Below, piece after piece: positions 60,376 to 64,000 of a stretch of DNA of 64,000 bases. How positions within the stretch are numbered: the stretch's first letter is position 1; every line of letters starts with the position of its first letter. The DNA comes from Cladorhizidae sp. MBARI D1340-BT2 (lineage: Eukaryota; Porifera; Demospongiae; Poecilosclerida; Cladorhizidae), in assembly GCA_028752905.1 (NCBI GenBank), contig JAQNBH010000014.1, positions 2,448,993 to 2,512,992 of the forward strand, in the 5' to 3' direction. The notes under the pieces were generated by a model, which was given only the letters and a program-made list of their open reading frames with translations, was not told the DNA's origin and searched no databases. The translations under genes and the position numbers were made by a program.

Positions 60376-61286
60376 GTGAGTCCTGTGGAAGTTAGCCTTT
60401 TATCTCTGCCATCTCTCTTGGAAGGAAGAGTTGGAGGAAGAGGAAGAGGGTGTAGTACGTACGTATCCTTAGCACTGTCACTGCCACGGATTTTTCGATC
60501 ACCATGGGTATCCATAGCTGTTGCCAGGGCTTATGCTGGCTTGGGCTAGAACATCTTTTAATGGTACACATTTGGATACTGGGGGAAAGTTAGTATTAGA
60601 AGGGCAATAGCTTTGAACTCTGAACATGGCTGATCTCAGATGACCTGCATCAGTGCTGGATATCCTACTCCAGGAACTGTTCTGAACCCCCTTGCCCTTG
60701 GAAGGCATCCTGGATAGGTGAGGAAGGCACCCTGGATAGGTGACCTTGCTCTGCATACATGTAGGTTTGCTGTAGACGTATCAGGGTATCATTTAGGGTG
60801 AGGGACCTTAGATTCCTCCATTTGTCCCTTGTCCTCCCCCCACCACCCCACCCCTAGGACAAAATAGACTTATGTGTAAAAGACTGCAGCATGTTGTATT
60901 TGCAACCTCATTCTTCCTAAAGAAGATGGTAATGAGAACTTGTCCTGGCAAAGAAGTAAGTGACATTGACTGAAGCTCTTCAGTTTGTGTGGCATGACAA
61001 CAAGCCGTACGTACACCTGGAAAGGGGGGTGCATAATTGCTGATAATTAGAGCCAACTGTGTCTTACAGTGCTGGGTATAGAAGATAGAGTGACGTCTCG
61101 GCTATCATTATGGCAGAGAACTCATTATGGCAGAGAACTGCATTAAACACCCCTCCCACAGATGTACATACACACATACCACATCACAGTGCTATACACA
61201 CACACAGCCCATCGAACGTACTCCTACACAGACATACAACACACACCATATCTATTAGGATTCTACTACCATCTCTATCTGCTCAG
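60376..61286 (+). other. CCNF intron 9, no tandem array
   Basis: About 900 bp of plain sequence; a short GGAAGGCACCCTGGATAGGT near-duplication at about 60695-60740. This is the only CCNF intron near 1 kb without a clear satellite. Confidence 0.5.
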
Positions 61287-61437
61287 ATCCTCCATGGCCT
61301 CATTGTGTGGTACAATGCACCGGGTTCTCTGTTCATCATCTTCGGAAGGCGTGTCTTGCAGTTTTTGATCACTGTCTTACAGATAAACATTCAGTGACTG
61401 ATAATCGCTTCATCAAACTCCAGTCAGTGGCTCAAAG
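61287..61437 (+). CDS. CCNF: CCNF exon 10 (C-terminal cyclin box, second part)
   Basis: Acceptor GCTCAG ends at 61286 and donor GTGAGA starts at 61438. Encodes (D)PPWPHCVVQCTGFSVHHLRK, ACLAVFDHCLTDKHSVTDNR, FIKLQSVAQ and two bases. PPWP...CTGFS...L and the LQSVAQ end parallel the family's QPWTTQLWDLTGFSYEDL and LTAVKQRF. Phase 2 at its end. Confidence 0.88.
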
Positions 61438-61514
61438 GTGAGACCTGTTTGTGGTAATTCCACTGGGGAGGAGATATAATTATATAGTAATGCCTCAGTT
61501 TTGTGTTATTGTAG

Positions 61515-61561
61515 CTCTACATATGTGGTGGCAGCTACTCTGGCTCAGAGGTCTGATAAGA
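61515..61561 (+). CDS. CCNF: CCNF exon 11 (possible)
   Basis: After a 77-bp intron, acceptor TTGTAG ends at 61514. Joined in phase it reads (S)STYVVAATLAQR. The S-xxY-xVA pattern could be the last cyclin-box helix (family FEDKRYGEIS). The frame then reaches a stop at 61576-61578 unless a donor intervenes. The sequence is itself the first unit of a 60-bp tandem repeat, so the true exon end is uncertain. Confidence 0.35.
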
Positions 61562-61800
61562 TGCCCCCCACATTCTAGCTCTATCTGGTGGTAGCTACTC
61601 TGGCTCAGAGGCCTGATAAGATGCCCCCCACATTCTAGCTCTATCTGGTGGCAGCTGCTCTGGCTCAGAGGTCTGATAGGATGCCCCCCACATTCTAGCT
61701 CTATCTGGTGGCAGCTGCTCTGGCTCAGAGGTCTGATAGGATGCCCCCCACATTCTAGCTCTGCATATGTGGTGGCAGCTGCTCTGGCTCAGAGGATAGC
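61515..61800. repeat. 60-bp tandem repeat overlapping the possible exon 11
   Basis: Four to five units of CTCTATCTGGTGGCAGCTGC, TCTGGCTCAGAGGTCTGATA, AGATGCCCCCCACATTCTAG. Each unit carries an AG acceptor-like end (CATTCTAG) before the exon-like part and GCTCAGAGGTCTGA, similar to the exon 10 end GCTCAAAGGTGAGA. Confidence 0.85.
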
Positions 61801-62029
61801 CTCAAATATGCCAGCTATATGCATGGAATTTTAGATTTGTCAGATCAATTGCTGTGATGTCATGCTGTGCTGTCAGTAGATTAAGCACAGACAATTTTTT
61901 ACACCTAAAATCTTTAATTTGAGCACTGCCCTTGATAATTTCAGCTCTTACACCAAACTCCTACATCAAACCCGAAATGAGAAAATTTTGATAAAGCCTT
62001 TCTTAAATATACTGCACTTCTCTCAGCCT
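61801..62029 (+). other. Downstream CCNF sequence
   Basis: No further cyclin F exon recognised. The Pro/Glu/Ser/Thr-rich tail expected next would be poorly conserved and hard to see. Confidence 0.4.
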
Positions 62030-62190
62030 ATGGTAGTGTATATAGAGGTACATATCTCTCCTGTGGTAGTATGTGTAGAGGTACATATCTCTCCTGTGGT
62101 AGTGTGTATAGAGGTACTGTACATATCTCTCCTATGGTAGTGTGTATAGAGGTACATATCTCTCCCATGGTAGTGTTTATAGAGGTACAG
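62030..62190. repeat. About 33-bp tandem repeat, five units
   Basis: Units of TATAGAGGTACATATCTCTC then CTGTGGTAGTGTG. Confidence 0.9.
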
Positions 62191-64000
62191 TAGGAGACAA
62201 AAAAAAGTTCCAGTTCTGTACCCGTTCCAACGGTGGGTAAGGAAAACAGAAACGCGGAATCAACGCATAAAAACCTGACGAATAACGCATAACAAACGCC
62301 GTTAAGTTTACGTTTCCAATTTTTTATCTAAGCGCTTATTTTATAAACGCGTGTGCACCCGCGCATTGGGCGGGCGCCAGGTGTGCTAAATCTAGCGAGT
62401 GTTTTTTCCCTCTCTTTAGTTTTCTTCGCTGATATCATTTTGCTCTTCAAGAAGTTTACTGCTGACAGAAGTAAGTAGTAGTTATTTCTCTTCCTAGCCT
62501 TTTGGCCTGTGTCCACTAGTATCCTTCAGCTCTACTTGTATTAGCTATTAGCTTTGCCTTCTTGTTGGCAACTACTCAGTTTAGACAAGATGAAGCTTGC
62601 CATAGTTTTGTAGAGGTTAGGTTTTCTAAGCATAGTATTAGGTAAAGCCTGGTGTAGACTAAGGCTTGCAAAACAAAGCCCTCCTCCCTCCCCCGTTTTT
62701 AAATGCCCTCACAGGACCTTTAGTGGCTAGCAAGCCTTGCCTTAGAGAAACTTCACCGAGTAGCTTAGCAGACCTTGCCTTAGAAAGGTTGAAGAGTTTA
62801 CAGAGCGTCTAGTAGCTTAGCAGGACTTGCATTTAACCTCTAGAACCCCATAGCTAAGCTTTTGTATGCAACAAGCCACGTCAGAATGGCCTCACTTCAA
62901 CCATGTATAGACCAAGAGATGGTATGATGCATTTACACATTGATATTTTGGCTAACAGAGAAGAACTGTCAGTGTAGCCCTTAAGCATGGTGGAATATGG
63001 GTCATGTCTTTGGTGGCAGGTGTACTGGAAGAGTGGAAAAGTTACGTCAAGAACATAAATGCATTTCTCTATTGCATGGTGGATGTCTCATTGTACATGC
63101 AACAGGACTCCGGCTTCTATGGTTCCAGTTGTAGGATAAGTTGGTCCTTGATGCCCCCCCATCGACTTACACATATTAGTTGATTTCTCTCCTACAATCA
63201 GTTTCCAACCTACTTCTCCATGGACCCTATTAAACTGTAATGAGAGAAGAGTCGATCCAGCAGGCATACAAGTGTGCTTGCAAAAGAATGGAAAATTATA
63301 TTGATAGTGAACTGACCGTCATTTTTATTATGTGAAGATGTCTATTATGTGAAGATGTCTACTAACATAAGGCAAGTACATATACGATTCACACAAAAAT
63401 ATACATGTCAGAGAAACGGTACGAAGATATGCAAACACTTTGTCGTCTTTTGTCATGCCAATTGGGTCGTCTTGGTTGTGACAGCCAAGCCTTGTATGAT
63501 AGTGTGTTTAATTGTCATGAAAGTTCACTGGTGATAGTTATGCATGCTCATTGCTCAATTATTATGGTAACCAGTGAACAAAATTTAGCAATTTTGTAAA
63601 GTACAACATTCAAGTTCAAACAATCCTGAGTGCAGTCTGTGGATCTTGAGTTGGACTGCATTCACCAATCCATATAACGTCCACTATGCCACAAGTCATC
63701 TCGCCCATCTTCTTTTCGTCTGGAAAGGTAGGGTAGGGAGGAGAATTGTAATATTACCTTGCCTTTAAGATTTGGAAATCAAATGTTTCACCAATACAAT
63801 CTAAGCTTGCCAAAGAGTAGCAAGTTTGCTAAGGAGTAAACCAAGCAGGCAAGATTGTCTTGGGTCCTTCAAGCCCCCAAACTAAACTCCTAGCCACAAC
63901 CCAGGCAAAGCTATGTTCATAAGCTTACCTTTCAAATTTAGAATAAGCTAATCAATCAAGCTTCCTTAAACTAAGGCAAACCAGCTTATAAACTATAAGC
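62191..64000. repeat. Long non-coding dispersed repeat, copy 3 (runs off window)
   Basis: Same landmarks as copies 1 and 2 (AACAAACGCCGTTAAGTTTA, TTTCCAATTTTTTATCTA, CATTTACACATTGATATTTT, GTCGATCCAGCAGGCAT, TGTCATGAAAGTTCACTGGT, CACAACCCAGGCAAAGCTAT). The empty target site of element B is seen near 62530. No coding similarity. Short open frames here (for example 63349-63599) are shared non-coding sequence. Confidence 0.75.

Larger units (their letters stand above)
27054..61437 (+). other. CCNF: CCNF (cyclin F) gene locus, exons 1-10
   Basis: Ten plus-strand exons join in phase to about 546 residues. Domains: F-box (residues 25-60, FLSLPDELIAHIVSFLSL), a Sel1-like/helical region (90-330) including RPPWSASSTCCKA, an N-terminal cyclin box (about 340-436) beginning VRYILVDWV, and a C-terminal cyclin box (437-546). 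This order defines cyclin F, the SKP1-binding substrate receptor of SCF-cyclin F. In animals it degrades CP110, RRM2, CDC6 and other proteins in S/G2 without activating a CDK. The VRYIL stretch corresponds to the MRYIL hydrophobic patch that binds Cy (RxL) motifs. The vertebrate protein is about 786 aa; the C-terminal PEST-rich tail was not found here. Introns 3, 4 and 6 are 8-10 kb and packed with satellites and transposons, whereas introns 1, 5 and 10 are 126, 53 and 77 bp. Confidence 0.93.

Noticed and set aside
62328..62516. Small minus-strand protein shared with 49570-49782
   Set aside because: Similarity is due to the dispersed non-coding repeat; frames differ in length and carry indels not in multiples of three.

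Overview
This is eukaryotic, almost certainly metazoan, DNA. It carries two spliced genes in head-to-head orientation, plus a very large load of tandem repeats and decayed DNA transposons. The rightward gene is cyclin F (CCNF, F-box plus cyclin boxes). The leftward gene is UBFD1 (ubiquitin-like domain protein). Their start codons, at 27054 (+) and 26911 (-), are 142 bp apart and probably share one promoter. All the exons I place join in compatible phase at GT-AG junctions, which is my main evidence that the models are right. Cyclin F, TTAGGG-type repeats, piggyBac/pogo/hAT/Mutator-like/Penelope elements and very short introns (51, 53, 59, 70, 77 bp) fit an early-branching animal such as a sponge. 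The species cannot be read from the sequence.

Layout. 1-9000: nested or truncated DNA transposons (piggyBac with a pogo element just behind it, hAT pieces, a 300-bp pogo-type MITE, a Mutator-like transposase). 9573-10224: a fold-back element. 10482-26911 (-): UBFD1 exons 5 to 1. Its introns hold 27-, 39-, 36-, 24- and 33-bp tandem arrays; the 33-bp array alone covers about 9 kb. 26912-27053: the bidirectional promoter. 27054-61437 (+): CCNF exons 1-10, with a possible exon 11 at 61515. Its introns hold private arrays of 60, 51, about 65, 32, 62, 27, 26, 47, 32, 37, 51 and 35 bp, a Penelope-like retroelement (32600-33790), and two related 3.5-kb DNA transposons (34597-38116 and 50656-54254). 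62190-64000: a third copy of a long non-coding dispersed repeat.

Functionally the two genes belong to ubiquitin biology. Cyclin F is the substrate receptor of an SCF ubiquitin ligase active in S/G2. UBFD1 carries a ubiquitin-like fold. The 3' ends of both genes (C-terminal domain of UBFD1, PEST-rich tail of CCNF) were not found in the window.

The most interesting observations are these. (1) The 9-kb 33-bp satellite in UBFD1 intron 1 contains, in every unit, the 3' splice site and first 12 coding bases of UBFD1 exon 2, giving about 270 decoy acceptors. (2) The two transposons have diverged sequence but nearly identical spacing of five directly repeated subterminal motifs. (3) Nearly every long intron has its own private minisatellite, often within 100 bp of a splice site. 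(4) A fold-back element appears to have seeded a 32-bp satellite.
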